Below, in pieces: positions 24,402 to 33,916 of a stretch of DNA of 64,000 bases (position 1 is the stretch's first letter; each line of letters begins with the position of its first letter). Below the pieces are notes generated by a model. That model saw only the letters and a program-made list of their open reading frames with translations, ran no database searches and was not told where the DNA came from. The position numbers were made by a program, and so were the translations under genes. Where the stretch lies: the NCBI GenBank assembly GCA_021769725.1, contig JAETSI010000006.1:1-64000 (forward strand), written 5' to 3'. Origin of the DNA: Oscillospiraceae bacterium. Its GTDB lineage: Bacteria; Bacillota; Clostridia; Oscillospirales; Ruminococcaceae.

Positions 24402-26072
24402 TTATTGTATTTCATCGGCGTATTCCGTAAGTTTTTCTGCGAGTTCATCGATATAATCTTCGTTCAGAACATCATTGAAACCGGCTTCTTTTATTGCAGA
24501 GCGGAATGAATAACTGTAGTCGTTGTAAGATATCCGGGCTATTTTCTCATATTTTTCAAGAGCCGCATCCGGATCGCTAAGGCAGTCCTCCCAGATGTCA
24601 AAGGCAGCAAGAGCTGAAACGGCATAACTGATATAATAACCGGGTGATTCAAAAATATGATTTACCATATATAGTTCGACACCGGGCAAAGAATCGTATA
24701 CGATATCTTCCCAGCATTCCAATACATCCTCCGGAGTGAATGTATTGACGTTTTGGAGTACTGTATATTCAAATTCGCCTACTGCAAATCCTGAAACGAC
24801 GGCATTGACAAGATCATAACTTTTAGCCGCAAACATTGCATCTGCCTGATCTTCGTATATATCGTCGTAAAAACGTGTGAAAAGGCATTCAAATCCCTGT
24901 GACTGTATTTCGGCTATATCCAGGTTTGACGAAGCAAGATACGTTGGTATGTTGTCGTATGCCTGGGCATAATAATGACCGAATTCATGAACGGGAGTGA
25001 GCAGACTATAGTAATCATTGTTGTCAGTGATATAAACAACACCTTTTTTGCTGACAGGCAGATATGCTGTAAAAGAACCGTTATAGCTGCCGTCTCCGTC
25101 AGAAATCGAGTATTCCTCGTCGTTAAGGAGTTTTTGTGCTGCATTGCTGATTTCCGGTGAAAGTTCTCCGGCATATTCGGCAATAGTTTCAAACGGATTA
25201 TCAAATTTTTTTGGTTTTGTTACAATATCCATTCCGCCGTCCATTTTCATGATCTCTCCGATTATTTCTTCGGAAACCGGCATCAGTTTTTCTCTGACAA
25301 TGTCTGAGAGTTCAATTATATCTTCCGGAGTATAGTCACGATAATATTGCTTGTAAAACATTTCTGTGTCATATCCTTTAAGGATCTCAAGCAGTATTTC
25401 TGCACAGATGAGATTTTTCTCATCGTCATCCATATCCTCGTCGTAAGCGGCATCATGAAATCGGTCGATCTTTTCGTCCCTGAGCCAGTTCTCCACACGT
25501 GTATATCCTTCAATCCTGTATGTGTCCATAGACGGATCTGAGTATGCTTCAAGCGTTTCGTCATCATGAATTAGTGAAGTGAACATATCTCCATAGTTTT
25601 CGCTGTTATACCCCTTGCAGAAAGCAAATGTGATGAGTTCGGCGGCAATATACATATCTTCAGCAGCGTCATCGGCATCGGCTTCAAGATCTTCGTTGTC
25701 AAAATCAAGATAATATGGGATGGTCAGGGATGTATACTCTTCGTATAATTGGTCGAAATCAGCAATAAGAGTATCTATATCATCCTGAACGGCATCCTCG
25801 TTTGAATCAACAGTAAGGTCGCCGATTAGTGTATCGACATGATCTCTTACTATATCAAGCCGTTTGGAATTTTTTATAGGATTGAAAGCAGCAGGCGTAT
25901 CGTTTTTATCCCGGCTGTTGTCGTCAGAAGAACCTTTTTTTCTGTCATTTCGGCTGTCCGATGATTTTACTGTTCTTTCCGAACTGCTTCCCATTCCACG
26001 TAAAGTACAGGAACTTACCGAACAGGTCAGAGTAAGAGCCGAAAGAAATGCGATTATCTTTTTGATTTTCAT
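24402..26072 (-). CDS. Secreted lipoprotein, zinc metallopeptidase-like (M3-like HExxH)
   Basis: This 556-residue protein has a lipobox (LTLTCSVSSC) followed by a Ser/Asp/Lys-rich linker. TPVHEFGHYYAQAYDN near residue 350 contains the HExxH zinc motif, and about 20 residues later IAEIQSQGFECLFT supplies a glutamate context as in M3/oligopeptidase-F-like enzymes. The sequence is very acidic. It starts 17 bases after the HAD gene of the riboflavin operon in the same direction and ends at the strong hairpin, so it may be an operon tail gene without a functional link. A peptidase role is inferred from the motif. Confidence 0.65.
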   Translation of the reverse strand: MKIKKIIAFLSALTLTCSVSSCTLRGMGSSSERTVKSSDSRNDRKKGSSDDNSRDKNDTPAAFNPIKNSKRLDIVRDHVDTLIGDLTVDSNEDAVQDDIDTLIADFDQLYEEYTSLTIPYYLDFDNEDLEADADDAAEDMYIAAELITFAFCKGYNSENYGDMFTSLIHDDETLEAYSDPSMDTYRIEGYTRVENWLRDEKIDRFHDAAYDEDMDDDEKNLICAEILLEILKGYDTEMFYKQYYRDYTPEDIIELSDIVREKLMPVSEEIIGEIMKMDGGMDIVTKPKKFDNPFETIAEYAGELSPEISNAAQKLLNDEEYSISDGDGSYNGSFTAYLPVSKKGVVYITDNNDYYSLLTPVHEFGHYYAQAYDNIPTYLASSNLDIAEIQSQGFECLFTRFYDDIYEDQADAMFAAKSYDLVNAVVSGFAVGEFEYTVLQNVNTFTPEDVLECWEDIVYDSLPGVELYMVNHIFESPGYYISYAVSALAAFDIWEDCLSDPDAALEKYEKIARISYNDYSYSFRSAIKEAGFNDVLNEDYIDELAEKLTEYADEIQ

Positions 26073-26089
26073 GATTATCTCCCTTCATG

Positions 26090-26743
26090 TTATATGGTAA
26101 GTTTTGCAACCGCAGATATTATCCCCAGCGGGTTGTCAGCTATGATATCAGCAGCAGCAAGCTCTTCCGGCGAACCGTAACCGTAACTGCATCCTACAGA
26201 CCGCAGATTATTCCTGACGGCAGTTTCAATATCGTGAAAGCGATCGCCTATCACTATGAATTTACCGGGATGTTCGGGTGCTATTTTCCTGAATATCTCG
26301 TACTTCGGGATAAAGGCAAATTCCTCGCAGCAATAGAAACGGTCAAAAAATCTGTCCAGGGAGAAAACTCTCCTGTGTCGTTCCATATAATGTATACGGC
26401 AGTTGCTGAGGAATATGAGTCGGTATCCTATTTCTTTCAAATGTAGGAGCATTTCTTCTGCACCGCTGAAAAGTTCGCCTTCACCGCTTTCTATTCTCCG
26501 TGCCATATCTTCACCGAGCCGTATACGTGCCGCTTCACGTATTTTTTTATCAAGGCAGGGCATAAAATTCTGCCACATATCGTTTGAATTGAAGCCAAGC
26601 CAATAGCTGATTTCGGAATCGGTGTAGTTTTTTGGCTTTATATAGTCGTTTTCAGCCAGCCATTGAATGGTGCTGCGGAATGCCGGTGCATAGGTTTTCA
26701 TGGAATTATGGATAGTTCCATCGTAGTCAAATATCAGATTCAT
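26090..26743 (-). CDS. HAD-family phosphatase at the end of the riboflavin operon
   Basis: This 217-residue protein has motif I NLIFDYDGTIHNS, motif II FLSNCR, motif III lysine in FIPKYEIF and motif IV VIGDRFHDIETA. The C1-type cap spans roughly residues 20-85. It starts one base after the end of ribH. Riboflavin synthesis needs a phosphatase for 5-amino-6-(5-phospho-ribitylamino)uracil, a step carried out by diverse HAD enzymes, and none of the other genes here supplies it. That assignment is inferred from the operon. Confidence 0.75.
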   Translation of the reverse strand: MNLIFDYDGTIHNSMKTYAPAFRSTIQWLAENDYIKPKNYTDSEISYWLGFNSNDMWQNFMPCLDKKIREAARIRLGEDMARRIESGEGELFSGAEEMLLHLKEIGYRLIFLSNCRIHYMERHRRVFSLDRFFDRFYCCEEFAFIPKYEIFRKIAPEHPGKFIVIGDRFHDIETAVRNNLRSVGCSYGYGSPEELAAADIIADNPLGIISAVAKLTI

Positions 26744-26744
26744 A

Positions 26745-27209
26745 TTACTTGATGCGCCTGCAAAGATTTATCATTTCAATAGCTCCCTCGGCGCATTCGG
26801 AGCCCTTGTTTCCTGCCTTGGAACCTGCACGTTCGATAGCCTGTTCGATATTTTCAGTTGTGATGATTCCGAAAAGCACTGGAACTCCGGTCTCCAGCGA
26901 GACCTGTGCAACGCCTTTGGCAGCTTCATTGCATACAAGCTCATAGTGGGATGTACTTCCTCGGATTATCGCTCCTAGACAGATAACAGCGTCGTACTTG
27001 CCGGTCTCAGCCATTTTCTTGGAAATAAGCGGGATCTCGAATGCTCCTGGTACCCAGGCAACGCTGATATTTTCGTCGTTTACTCCGTGGCGGAGCAGAG
27101 TATCAACTGCACCGGAAAGAAGTTTTCCGGTGATAAATTCGTTGAATCTTGACACTACAATGCCGATTTTTGCTTCTTTACTGATAAGATTTCCTTCTAA
27201 AATATTCAT
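26745..27209 (-). CDS. ribH: 6,7-dimethyl-8-ribityllumazine synthase
   Basis: I start at [10 protein letters not shown] (27209), with AAAGGAAAAA upstream; the track ORF adds 8 residues that include the ribosome site. The 154 residues fit the family. [28 protein letters not shown] and [14 protein letters not shown] with the catalytic histidine are diagnostic, as is [18 protein letters not shown]. It condenses the ribityl pyrimidine with dihydroxybutanone phosphate. It follows ribBA after about 20 bases. Confidence 0.96.
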   Translation of the reverse strand: MNILEGNLISKEAKIGIVVSRFNEFITGKLLSGAVDTLLRHGVNDENISVAWVPGAFEIPLISKKMAETGKYDAVICLGAIIRGSTSHYELVCNEAAKGVAQVSLETGVPVLFGIITTENIEQAIERAGSKAGNKGSECAEGAIEMINLCRRIK

Positions 27210-27229
27210 GATTATTTTTCCTTTCTTAA

Positions 27230-28429
27230 TCAATAATTGAGAATATGTCCCATTTTATCACGCTTTGTTTTAAGATAAAAGAGATCGTGAGCCGTAGCGT
27301 CCATCTGGATAGGAACACGCTCTTTTATTTCAAGACCAAAGCCGCTCAGACCATATATCTTGTCAGGGTTGTTTGTAAGCAGCCGGAGTGTTTTGCAGCC
27401 GAGATCACGCAGTATCTGCGCACCGATATAGTATTCCCTCATATCTCCGGGAAATCCCAGTGCAAGATTTGCTTCAAGCGTGTCCATGCCTCTGTCCTGA
27501 AGCTCATAGGCACGAAGCTTGTTTATAAGACCGATACCACGTCCTTCCTGACGCATATAGAGAAGTATACCTCTGCCTTCCTTTTCAATGCTGTTCATGG
27601 CTGCCGCAAACTGTTGTCCGCAGTCGCATTTCAGAGAACCAAAGGCGTCCCCGGTCAGACACTCTGAATGAACACGGCAGAGGATATCCTCACCATTGCC
27701 GATATCTCCCTTGACCAGAGCCACATGATGTTCGCCGTTAAGCCGGTTCACATAGCCCATAGCCCGGAATTCGCCGTATTTCGTTGGCAGCTTCGTATCT
27801 GCCACACGTTCCACAAGAATGTCATGGCATTTCCGGTAATCTTTCAGAGAACGAATAGTTATGAATTTCATTCCCCATTCTGCTGCTTTTTCCTGAAGCT
27901 CTGCGGATCGCATCATGGTGCCGTCATCACGCATTATTTCGCAGCAAAGGCCGCATTCCTCAAGACCGGCAAGCCGCATCAGATCTACCGTAGCTTCGGT
28001 ATGTCCCTCACGTTCAAGAACGCCGTTCTTCTTTGCAGTCAGCGGAAACATATGACCCGGACGCCGGAAATCTTCAGGCTTTGTATCCGCTGAAACAGCC
28101 ATTCTTGCGGTAAATCCACGTTCTTCGGCAGAAATTCCTGTCGTTGTTTTTATATGATCTATCGAAACCGTAAAAGCTGTGGAATGATTGTCTGTATTGA
28201 AGTCTACCATCTGTGGCAGATGCAGGCGGCGGCAAAGATCTATACTCATTGGCATACAGATAAGTCCCTTGGCGTGCATTGCCATAAAATTGACATTTTC
28301 CGTAGTTGCATACTGAGCAGCACAGATCATATCGCCTTCATTTTCTCTTTCCTCGTCGTCGGTAACAAGGATTATTTCCCCTTTGCGGAGAGCTTCAAGA
28401 GCTTCCTCAACAGTGTTGTACTGAAACAT
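27230..28429 (-). CDS. ribBA: Bifunctional DHBP synthase / GTP cyclohydrolase II
   Basis: This 399-residue fusion starts with the RibB domain ([31 protein letters not shown]) over residues 1-200. The RibA domain follows, with zinc ligands in [34 protein letters not shown] and [12 protein letters not shown]. It makes 3,4-dihydroxybutanone 4-phosphate from ribulose 5-phosphate and opens GTP for the pyrimidine branch, supplying both precursors of riboflavin. It sits 12 bases after ribE. Confidence 0.96.
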   Translation of the reverse strand: MFQYNTVEEALEALRKGEIILVTDDEERENEGDMICAAQYATTENVNFMAMHAKGLICMPMSIDLCRRLHLPQMVDFNTDNHSTAFTVSIDHIKTTTGISAEERGFTARMAVSADTKPEDFRRPGHMFPLTAKKNGVLEREGHTEATVDLMRLAGLEECGLCCEIMRDDGTMMRSAELQEKAAEWGMKFITIRSLKDYRKCHDILVERVADTKLPTKYGEFRAMGYVNRLNGEHHVALVKGDIGNGEDILCRVHSECLTGDAFGSLKCDCGQQFAAAMNSIEKEGRGILLYMRQEGRGIGLINKLRAYELQDRGMDTLEANLALGFPGDMREYYIGAQILRDLGCKTLRLLTNNPDKIYGLSGFGLEIKERVPIQMDATAHDLFYLKTKRDKMGHILNY

Positions 28430-28441
28430 AAAAATTCCTCC

Positions 28442-29089
28442 TTAATATCCGTTTCGTGCCAGAAAATCCATAGTTATCCGGCTTTCCGGAATATTTTCAG
28501 ACTTCGGTCTCATCAGTTTTTCCACATATTTGCCGATAATGTCATTTTCAAGATTGACTGTGTCGCCGCTTTTTTTAGATCCCAGTATTGTTCGGGCGGC
28601 AGTGTGGGGAATAACCGATATCTTGAAACCGGAGTCGGAAACTGCGGCTACTGTCAGACTTATGCCGTCAACTGCTACAGAACCCTTTTCAACAATATAC
28701 CGCATGATTCCGGCGTCTGCACAGATCGTATACCAGATTGCTATCCCGTCTCTTTTTATATCAGTGATCGTTCCCGTGCCGTCGATATGTCCCGAAACAA
28801 TGTGACCTCCGAATCGTCCGTCCGCAGCCATTGCACGTTCAAGATTTACCGGACTGCCCGGTCTGAGGCTTCCGAGAGACGATCGGCTGAGGGTTTCGTT
28901 CATAACGTCAGCCCGGAAAGTATCGCCGGTAAGATCAGTCACCGTCAGGCACACGCCGTTTACGGCAATGCTGTCGCCGATATTTGTACCGGAAATAACT
29001 TTTTCCGCTTTTATTTCGATAAATGACGATACCGTCCCTCGCTGAACCGACCTAATGCAGCCTGTTTCTTCAACTATTCCCGTAAACAT
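28442..29089 (-). CDS. ribE: Riboflavin synthase, alpha chain
   Basis: This 215-residue protein begins MFTGIVEETG and has two similar lumazine-binding repeats, each with a GVCLTV- or GISLTV-type motif (DSIAVNGVCLTVTDL, GSVAVDGISLTVAAV) and GGHIVSGHIDGTG. It joins two lumazine molecules to give riboflavin. Its start overlaps ribD by 20 bases, so translation is coupled. Confidence 0.95.
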   Translation of the reverse strand: MFTGIVEETGCIRSVQRGTVSSFIEIKAEKVISGTNIGDSIAVNGVCLTVTDLTGDTFRADVMNETLSRSSLGSLRPGSPVNLERAMAADGRFGGHIVSGHIDGTGTITDIKRDGIAIWYTICADAGIMRYIVEKGSVAVDGISLTVAAVSDSGFKISVIPHTAARTILGSKKSGDTVNLENDIIGKYVEKLMRPKSENIPESRITMDFLARNGY

Positions 29090-30182
29090 TCTTTACCCTG
29101 CTTTCTATAAGAAAATCATCTCCGAGTCGTATTACCCTACTGTTTTCTAACATGAATGCAGCGTCCGGGTGCGGTACACCAGAACCGCCTACGGGAGATT
29201 TAGCGTTTGTTCCACCAAAGATTTTTGGCGAGATATAGGCGATCACGCTGCTGACAATACCGGATTCAAGGGCTGACCAATTCATTTCAGCCCCGCCTTC
29301 AAGGAGAATGCTGTCAATTTTTTCACGTCCGAGAACTGTCATAAGCTCACGAAGATCGACTCTGCCGTTTTTCTCAGATGTCCTTATAATACGGCAGCCA
29401 TGTGCTTCATATTCGTGTATGCGTGCGATGTCACCGGAAATCGTTGCAATGATAGTCGGAATATCTCCGGCAGTCCTGACTATATTGCTGTGAATCGGTG
29501 TTCTAAGAGAGGAATCACATATTATTCGTATGGGATCTTTGCCGTTTTCCAGACGGCAGTTTAGCATAGGGTCATCGCTGAGAACAGTTCCGACACCGAC
29601 CATTATACCGGAATGACGCAGCCGCTGAACATGAACGTCACGGCGTGATTCAGTGCCTGTGATCCATTTTGATTCGCCGGTATGACAAGAGATTTTTCCA
29701 TCCAGTGTCATGGCATATTTCATAGTCACATACGGAAGTCCGGTTGTGATATAATGGAAAAATATCCTGTTCAATGCGTCGCACTCTTCTCTAAGAATGT
29801 TCTCCGTCACTTCTATTCCGTGTTCACGCAGGATCTGAACCCCCTTTCCTGCAACAAGCGGATTGGGGTCGGGTGAACCGATAAATACACGTTTTATGCC
29901 GTGCTCAATAATCGCCTCGGTACATGGCGGCGTTTTTCCGTAGTGACAGCATGGTTCAAGAGTGACATAGAGATCAGCGCCTGTGCAGTCTGTATTCTGT
30001 AAATCACACTGTGCAAAGGCATTCCGTTCTGCATGAAGTTCGCCGTATTTCATATGCCAGCCAGAACCGATTATCTTGCCGTCTTTCACGATAACAGCGC
30101 CTACCATAGGGTTCGGTGAAACGAATCCCATTCCTTTTTTTGCAAGAGAAAGGGCATTTCTCATAAAGTCAATATGATCCAT
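29070..30182 (-). CDS. ribD: Bifunctional riboflavin deaminase/reductase
   Basis: I choose MDHIDFMRNAL (30182) with the site GGGAGGTAAT; the track ORF extends into the riboswitch. The 370 residues carry the deaminase zinc motif (HAERNAF, then TLEPCCHYGKTPPC) in residues 1-145 and the reductase domain (VTMKYAMTLDGKISCHTGESKWITG, ILLEGGAEMNW) after it. It performs the deamination and ribose reduction steps. It is the first gene of the riboflavin operon under an FMN riboswitch. Confidence 0.96.
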   Translation of the reverse strand: MDHIDFMRNALSLAKKGMGFVSPNPMVGAVIVKDGKIIGSGWHMKYGELHAERNAFAQCDLQNTDCTGADLYVTLEPCCHYGKTPPCTEAIIEHGIKRVFIGSPDPNPLVAGKGVQILREHGIEVTENILREECDALNRIFFHYITTGLPYVTMKYAMTLDGKISCHTGESKWITGTESRRDVHVQRLRHSGIMVGVGTVLSDDPMLNCRLENGKDPIRIICDSSLRTPIHSNIVRTAGDIPTIIATISGDIARIHEYEAHGCRIIRTSEKNGRVDLRELMTVLGREKIDSILLEGGAEMNWSALESGIVSSVIAYISPKIFGGTNAKSPVGGSGVPHPDAAFMLENSRVIRLGDDFLIESRVKNVYGNS

Positions 30183-30193
30183 ATTACCTCCCA

Positions 30194-30222
30194 ACAAAAA
30201 AGCCCCGGCTGTTTTCCGGGGC
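30194..30222 (-). terminator. Expression-platform terminator of the FMN riboswitch
   Basis: On the minus strand GCCCCGGAAAACAGCCGGGGC is followed by TTTTTTG. It ends just before the ribD ribosome site. Confidence 0.85.
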
Positions 30223-30250
30223 AGTAAATCCTGTATAGATACAGTAACTA

Positions 30251-30395
30251 TCTGTCTTCTTTCATCCGGACTATAAGCCTGATAAACAGGCATAACCGTC
30301 GGCTCCGGAATTTCACCGGATCAACCTATAAAAGGCTCACAGGCTGCGGACGAATTGTCCTTACTGCCGGTAGGGAATCTCACCCTGCCCTCGAA
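30251..30395 (-). promoter_or_regulatory. FMN riboswitch (RFN element)
   Basis: The minus strand shows the conserved RFN segments in order: GGGCAGGGTGAGATTCCC, CCGGCAGTAAGG, GCAGCCTGTGAGCC, GATCCGGTGAAATTCCGG, AGCCGACGGTTA and AGTCCGGATGAAAGAAG. A terminator follows, so FMN binding is expected to stop transcription of the ribD operon. Confidence 0.95.
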
Positions 30396-30404
30396 GATAA
30401 ATTA

Positions 30405-30433
30405 AGTATAGCATATTTACTTTTATTTGTCAA
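30405..30433 (-). promoter_or_regulatory. Sigma-A promoter of the riboflavin operon
   Basis: TTGACA, 17 bases, TATACT on the minus strand, placing the transcript start just before the riboswitch. Confidence 0.75.
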
Positions 30434-30498
30434 TAGTTTTTTGCAGAGGATCTCCGCACCATGCAAAAGGGGAGTACATTCCATTCTTACACGGAATT

Positions 30499-32733
30499 TT
30501 ATTTGCCTATAAGTTCGATACGCATCAAGCATATGTCGAATACGTCAATAACGTTATTTCCGTCCATATCTCCGGCTTTCCAGTCGGTAAGCTTTCCGGA
30601 GCCCAGAATCCACTTCTGTGTCATTACCAGATCGGCTATAGTGAACTCACCGTCTTTATTTACATCGCCTTTTACTGTGGCAGGAGTGTTTTCGTACTCA
30701 TACACAAGTTTAATGCTCTTGTAGGCAACACTGATTACGTCGCCGTCTTCTTGTTTTTCTGATGAATCCCACCATTTCTGGAATTCTATTTTTCCGTCAG
30801 CGATAACGGCTTCCACAACTTCATCGCCGTTTTTCAAGGTTCCGTCAAATTCAACGGTTGCTGAGGAATTGTTTCCAAGAGGCAGACTGAATGACTTTGA
30901 TGTCCAGAAATCCGTACCGTTGGTGTCTTTAGCGTTTATGCATATTGCGCATCCGGCGTTGCCCCAGGCAGAGCCTTTTTCTGATGTGACATCTGCGTTG
31001 ATGATGACTTTTTTCAAATGTTCCGGATCTTCGACAGGAACTTCGAGATATCCATTGGCGTTGATACGGCTATCAAGATCGTCAAAAGTAACTGTTTCGA
31101 CGGTTATAGCATCAGGATCGTAGATCTGGAGACCGTCAAAATCAGAAGCATCGTCTGAAATTACAATCATAGCTGCTGAAAGAGCCGGGAGAGTTACATT
31201 GACCTCATTATTCTTTACGTCGTCCACGATATCAATCAGCCTGATTTTATCAGAATCACCGTAAACTGCGTAAACAGCAGCAGCTTTGTAATCAGTGGAT
31301 GAATTTTCAAGAGAGATCGTTGCATTTTCGCTGTCGGTAAAGCTTTTGTTTGTAAGCATTGCCTTTACAGTTCCCTGATCGGAACCGTCTACTGACGCAT
31401 ATGAGCTTGCCAGTGAAACGTCGTCAGTCTTTGTAGGAACAAGGGTGTCGCCGAAAGAACTGCCGTTACCGTCATAGTTGGTGTAGAGCTTGATTCCTGA
31501 CAGTATATATGGGTTTCCGCCCCAGAGCGTTGCAAAGTAAACTCCTGCGTCGGCGTAGCAGCCGAGAGCTTCTGCCTGGGCGATAGTTCCGCTGAGATCT
31601 TCACCGCCGAAATTGTATTCAGATATAGCGAGTTTTGTTCCCGGATAATATTTATCAATAGAAGCTTGTATTGTAGGCAGGATAGGTACATTTTCCTGAC
31701 ACCACTGACCGATCCAGCTGTTTTCAACGAAGCCTTTTTCATACAGAGTGCGGACGGACTGTAATCTGTCCTCAGCACCTACTCTTGAGGATTCCGAGTA
31801 ATAGTGTATGTCCAGAACGTCCAGCAGACGTGTTCCCTCTTTGTCACTTGCCTTTTTCATTGTATCAAGATAATAGTCGAGATACCAGTGATAACCGCCC
31901 TGAGACTTGATGGTTTCCCATTCGGTACTGTTGTCGTCATCGGCAAGATGATCGTAAGCCGTATATCCGTAGAGAGCCGGACCGAAAACCTCGGCATTAG
32001 GATCAAGCTTCTTAACAGCTGCCGCCATTTCGATAGATTTGTCGCTGAGTTCTTTCATTGTTACGGGTTCAGGATGCATACGGCTGTGAGTATGATTCCA
32101 GAGAGCCGGTTCGTTGTCAAGGCTGTAAGCCTGAATTCCAGTTGATGTTGTAGAGTCGCCAAGCTTATTGATAATATAATTGACATATTCATCCATATAT
32201 ACCGTACCATCAGTGAGGTCTGGTTCAGCATCAAAGGGAGCATTTTTTGTAAATTCCACTTTATTCCAACGGTCGGACGGAGCTGCTTCTGCTTCGGAAA
32301 CGCTGCCGTCTTTGTCCGCAGCCACGTATCCCGCAAGCTGGAGAGTTGCAAGCTTGTAGCTGATTCCGTTCTTTGCGCTCATATCCGAAAGAACTTGTAC
32401 GCAGTCGGCAGGTCTGTCGGAATTGGAAAGATTGTTATCGCTGCTGTGCAGCCAGTCCGAACCGGCATTTGAAGCGTTGTTTTCCCAGTTATAGGCAGTC
32501 ATTCTGTTTCCGCCCTGACGAATTGAATTTACATTGAGTTCGCTCAGATAGTCCTCATTGCCATACTGGTTTACGCCGTAGATCAGCGGACTGATCTCTT
32601 TTGTTTTTCCGCTCAGGTCGATCGTTACATTCATATCGTAAGTTCCGCTTTCGGCTGCTGTGCTGCCGACAGGGATTGATACAGATGTAAACAGAACTGC
32701 CATTGCTGTCAGAAATGGTTTGTACTTTTTCAT
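30499..32733 (-). CDS. Secreted dockerin-bearing GH44 endoglucanase/xyloglucanase
   Basis: The start is MKKYKPFL (32733), spaced correctly from AAAGGAGG. The 744-residue protein has a signal peptide, then a GH44 domain (ISPLIYGVNQYG, SIRQGGNRMTAYNWENN). The acid/base glutamate is in SLDNEPALWNHTH near residue 209 and the nucleophile in LAISEYNFGGEDLS near residue 372. A beta-rich region (about 540-685), possibly a carbohydrate-binding module, follows, then a type-I dockerin with two calcium loops (GDVNKDGEFTIADLV, GDMDGNNVIDVFDI). The dockerin would attach it to a cellulosomal scaffoldin. Likely substrates are xyloglucan or beta-glucan. Confidence 0.9.
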   Translation of the reverse strand: MKKYKPFLTAMAVLFTSVSIPVGSTAAESGTYDMNVTIDLSGKTKEISPLIYGVNQYGNEDYLSELNVNSIRQGGNRMTAYNWENNASNAGSDWLHSSDNNLSNSDRPADCVQVLSDMSAKNGISYKLATLQLAGYVAADKDGSVSEAEAAPSDRWNKVEFTKNAPFDAEPDLTDGTVYMDEYVNYIINKLGDSTTSTGIQAYSLDNEPALWNHTHSRMHPEPVTMKELSDKSIEMAAAVKKLDPNAEVFGPALYGYTAYDHLADDDNSTEWETIKSQGGYHWYLDYYLDTMKKASDKEGTRLLDVLDIHYYSESSRVGAEDRLQSVRTLYEKGFVENSWIGQWCQENVPILPTIQASIDKYYPGTKLAISEYNFGGEDLSGTIAQAEALGCYADAGVYFATLWGGNPYILSGIKLYTNYDGNGSSFGDTLVPTKTDDVSLASSYASVDGSDQGTVKAMLTNKSFTDSENATISLENSSTDYKAAAVYAVYGDSDKIRLIDIVDDVKNNEVNVTLPALSAAMIVISDDASDFDGLQIYDPDAITVETVTFDDLDSRINANGYLEVPVEDPEHLKKVIINADVTSEKGSAWGNAGCAICINAKDTNGTDFWTSKSFSLPLGNNSSATVEFDGTLKNGDEVVEAVIADGKIEFQKWWDSSEKQEDGDVISVAYKSIKLVYEYENTPATVKGDVNKDGEFTIADLVMTQKWILGSGKLTDWKAGDMDGNNVIDVFDICLMRIELIGK

Positions 32734-32783
32734 GTGAATCATCCTCCTTTGACATAGTGCAATACATTTATATTAATATCATA

Positions 32784-32812
32784 ATTATACCATGTTTTTG
32801 TAAATAATGCAA
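32784..32812 (-). promoter_or_regulatory. Sigma-A promoter of the GH44 gene
   Basis: TTGCAT, 17 bases, TGGTATAAT on the minus strand, about 50 bases before the start codon. Confidence 0.65.
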
Positions 32813-32838
32813 GCGTTTTTGGAAATATATTTCATTTG

Positions 32839-33645
32839 TTACTCTTTTTTTGTTTTTATATCAGACCAGCCGGAAACATCACACTGACCAAAATCGTTAT
32901 TTCCGACAGCAACAACAGTGCCGTCTGATTTTAAGCCTAATGTGTGGAATTCTCCGGCGTCGAGAGTTCCATTTGGCAATGATGAAGATACTTTTGCAAG
33001 TGAAGAAATTAGTTTATCTTTAGAATCTTTATATCCGTTCAGATCTTCAAAAGCCTCAAGTGCCTCTTCATAATTGCCGCTGTTGTAAAGCTTCATTGCT
33101 TTGTTGTAATTTTTATTCGGAATAATAACATTATTTAAAACAATAACAAACGCAATTAAAGCTGCTGTAATTGAACAAATGGCAGTACAACTGATTAGTG
33201 TAATCCTCTTTTTCTTTTTCCGTTCTTTATTTATTTCTTCAATTCTTGCCGTGCATTTTTTTATTTGTTCCGGTGAGTCTTTGTAGTCTCCTAGATAGTC
33301 GCCGTCCTCTAAGATAGACCGGAACTGCGTCCGGTGGCAGGTCGGGATGCGTTTGTTTGTTTTGGGGTCGACAACGTACTCTATACCGTAGCGGCACAGG
33401 CACATTCCCCAATGAGCCTCCGCTTCATCCGGAGCCTCTGCGAGAATGTTCTCATAGACGACAGATGCCTTGTCGAATTCTTTGTTCATTCGATAGTGAT
33501 TGGCTCTGTCGAAGAGCTGATTTCGTTTTTCGTTATCAAGTTTTGGCAGTGTCTAGGCAGTTCCGCAGTACTCGCACTCGCAGACAGTCATTCCTGAACT
33601 GACGTTCAGCGCTGCCCCGCACATTTTACATTTAAATGCAGCCAT
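32839..33645 (-). pseudogene. Zinc-ribbon/TPR/RCC1-type membrane protein interrupted by an amber codon
   Basis: An ATG at 33645 opens a frame with an N-terminal zinc ribbon (FKCKMCGAAL, VCECEYCGTA) and then meets TAG at 33555-33553. The same frame continues TLPKLDNEKRNQLFDRA into the ORF listed from 33489, so a single CAG-to-TAG change splits it. The rest has TPR-like helices, a membrane span (LISCTAICSITAALIAFVIVL), a second TPR (KAMKLYNSGNYEEALEAF) and the start of an RCC1-type repeat (TLGLKSDGTVVAVGNNDFGQC) that stops after one unit. It is thus damaged at the front and probably truncated at the end. Confidence 0.7.
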
Positions 33646-33845
33646 ATTTATCACCTTCTGAAATAGATTTTATACTTGTCGCAATTCTATTTCCGTTTAT
33701 TCTTGTAGATTATGCGGCATAGAATACAAATGCACCTTAATTATATACCAAATTTTGTTAATTGTCAACAAGAATTGTAAATTGTTACGGAGATTATTCC
33801 TTTGACAGGCAGAAATTGATGTTCATGATAAATACGGATAATTTA

Positions 33846-33874
33846 TTGACGTAATGCAAAAGATGTGGTATACT
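33846..33874 (+). promoter_or_regulatory. Sigma-A promoter of the TetR gene
   Basis: TTGACG, 17 bases, TATACT with TG extension, about 43 bases before the start codon. Bases 33646-33845 show nothing else. Confidence 0.65.
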
Positions 33875-33916
33875 ATATAATAAGAAAAAAATCCATATTT
33901 TGAAAGGAGAATGTAA

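Noticed and set aside
28154-29026. 290-residue plus-strand ORF opposite ribE and ribBA
   Set aside because: It lies entirely antisense to well-identified riboflavin genes, has a Cys/His/Tyr-rich composition typical of shadow frames and no ribosome site.
30427-30762. Plus-strand ORF over the dockerin end of GH44
   Set aside because: It is the antisense of the dockerin and linker region and has no ribosome site.
33553-33555. Recoded TAG (alternative genetic code) in the zinc-ribbon gene
   Set aside because: It is a single in-frame TAG in a gene that also looks truncated; a point mutation is simpler.
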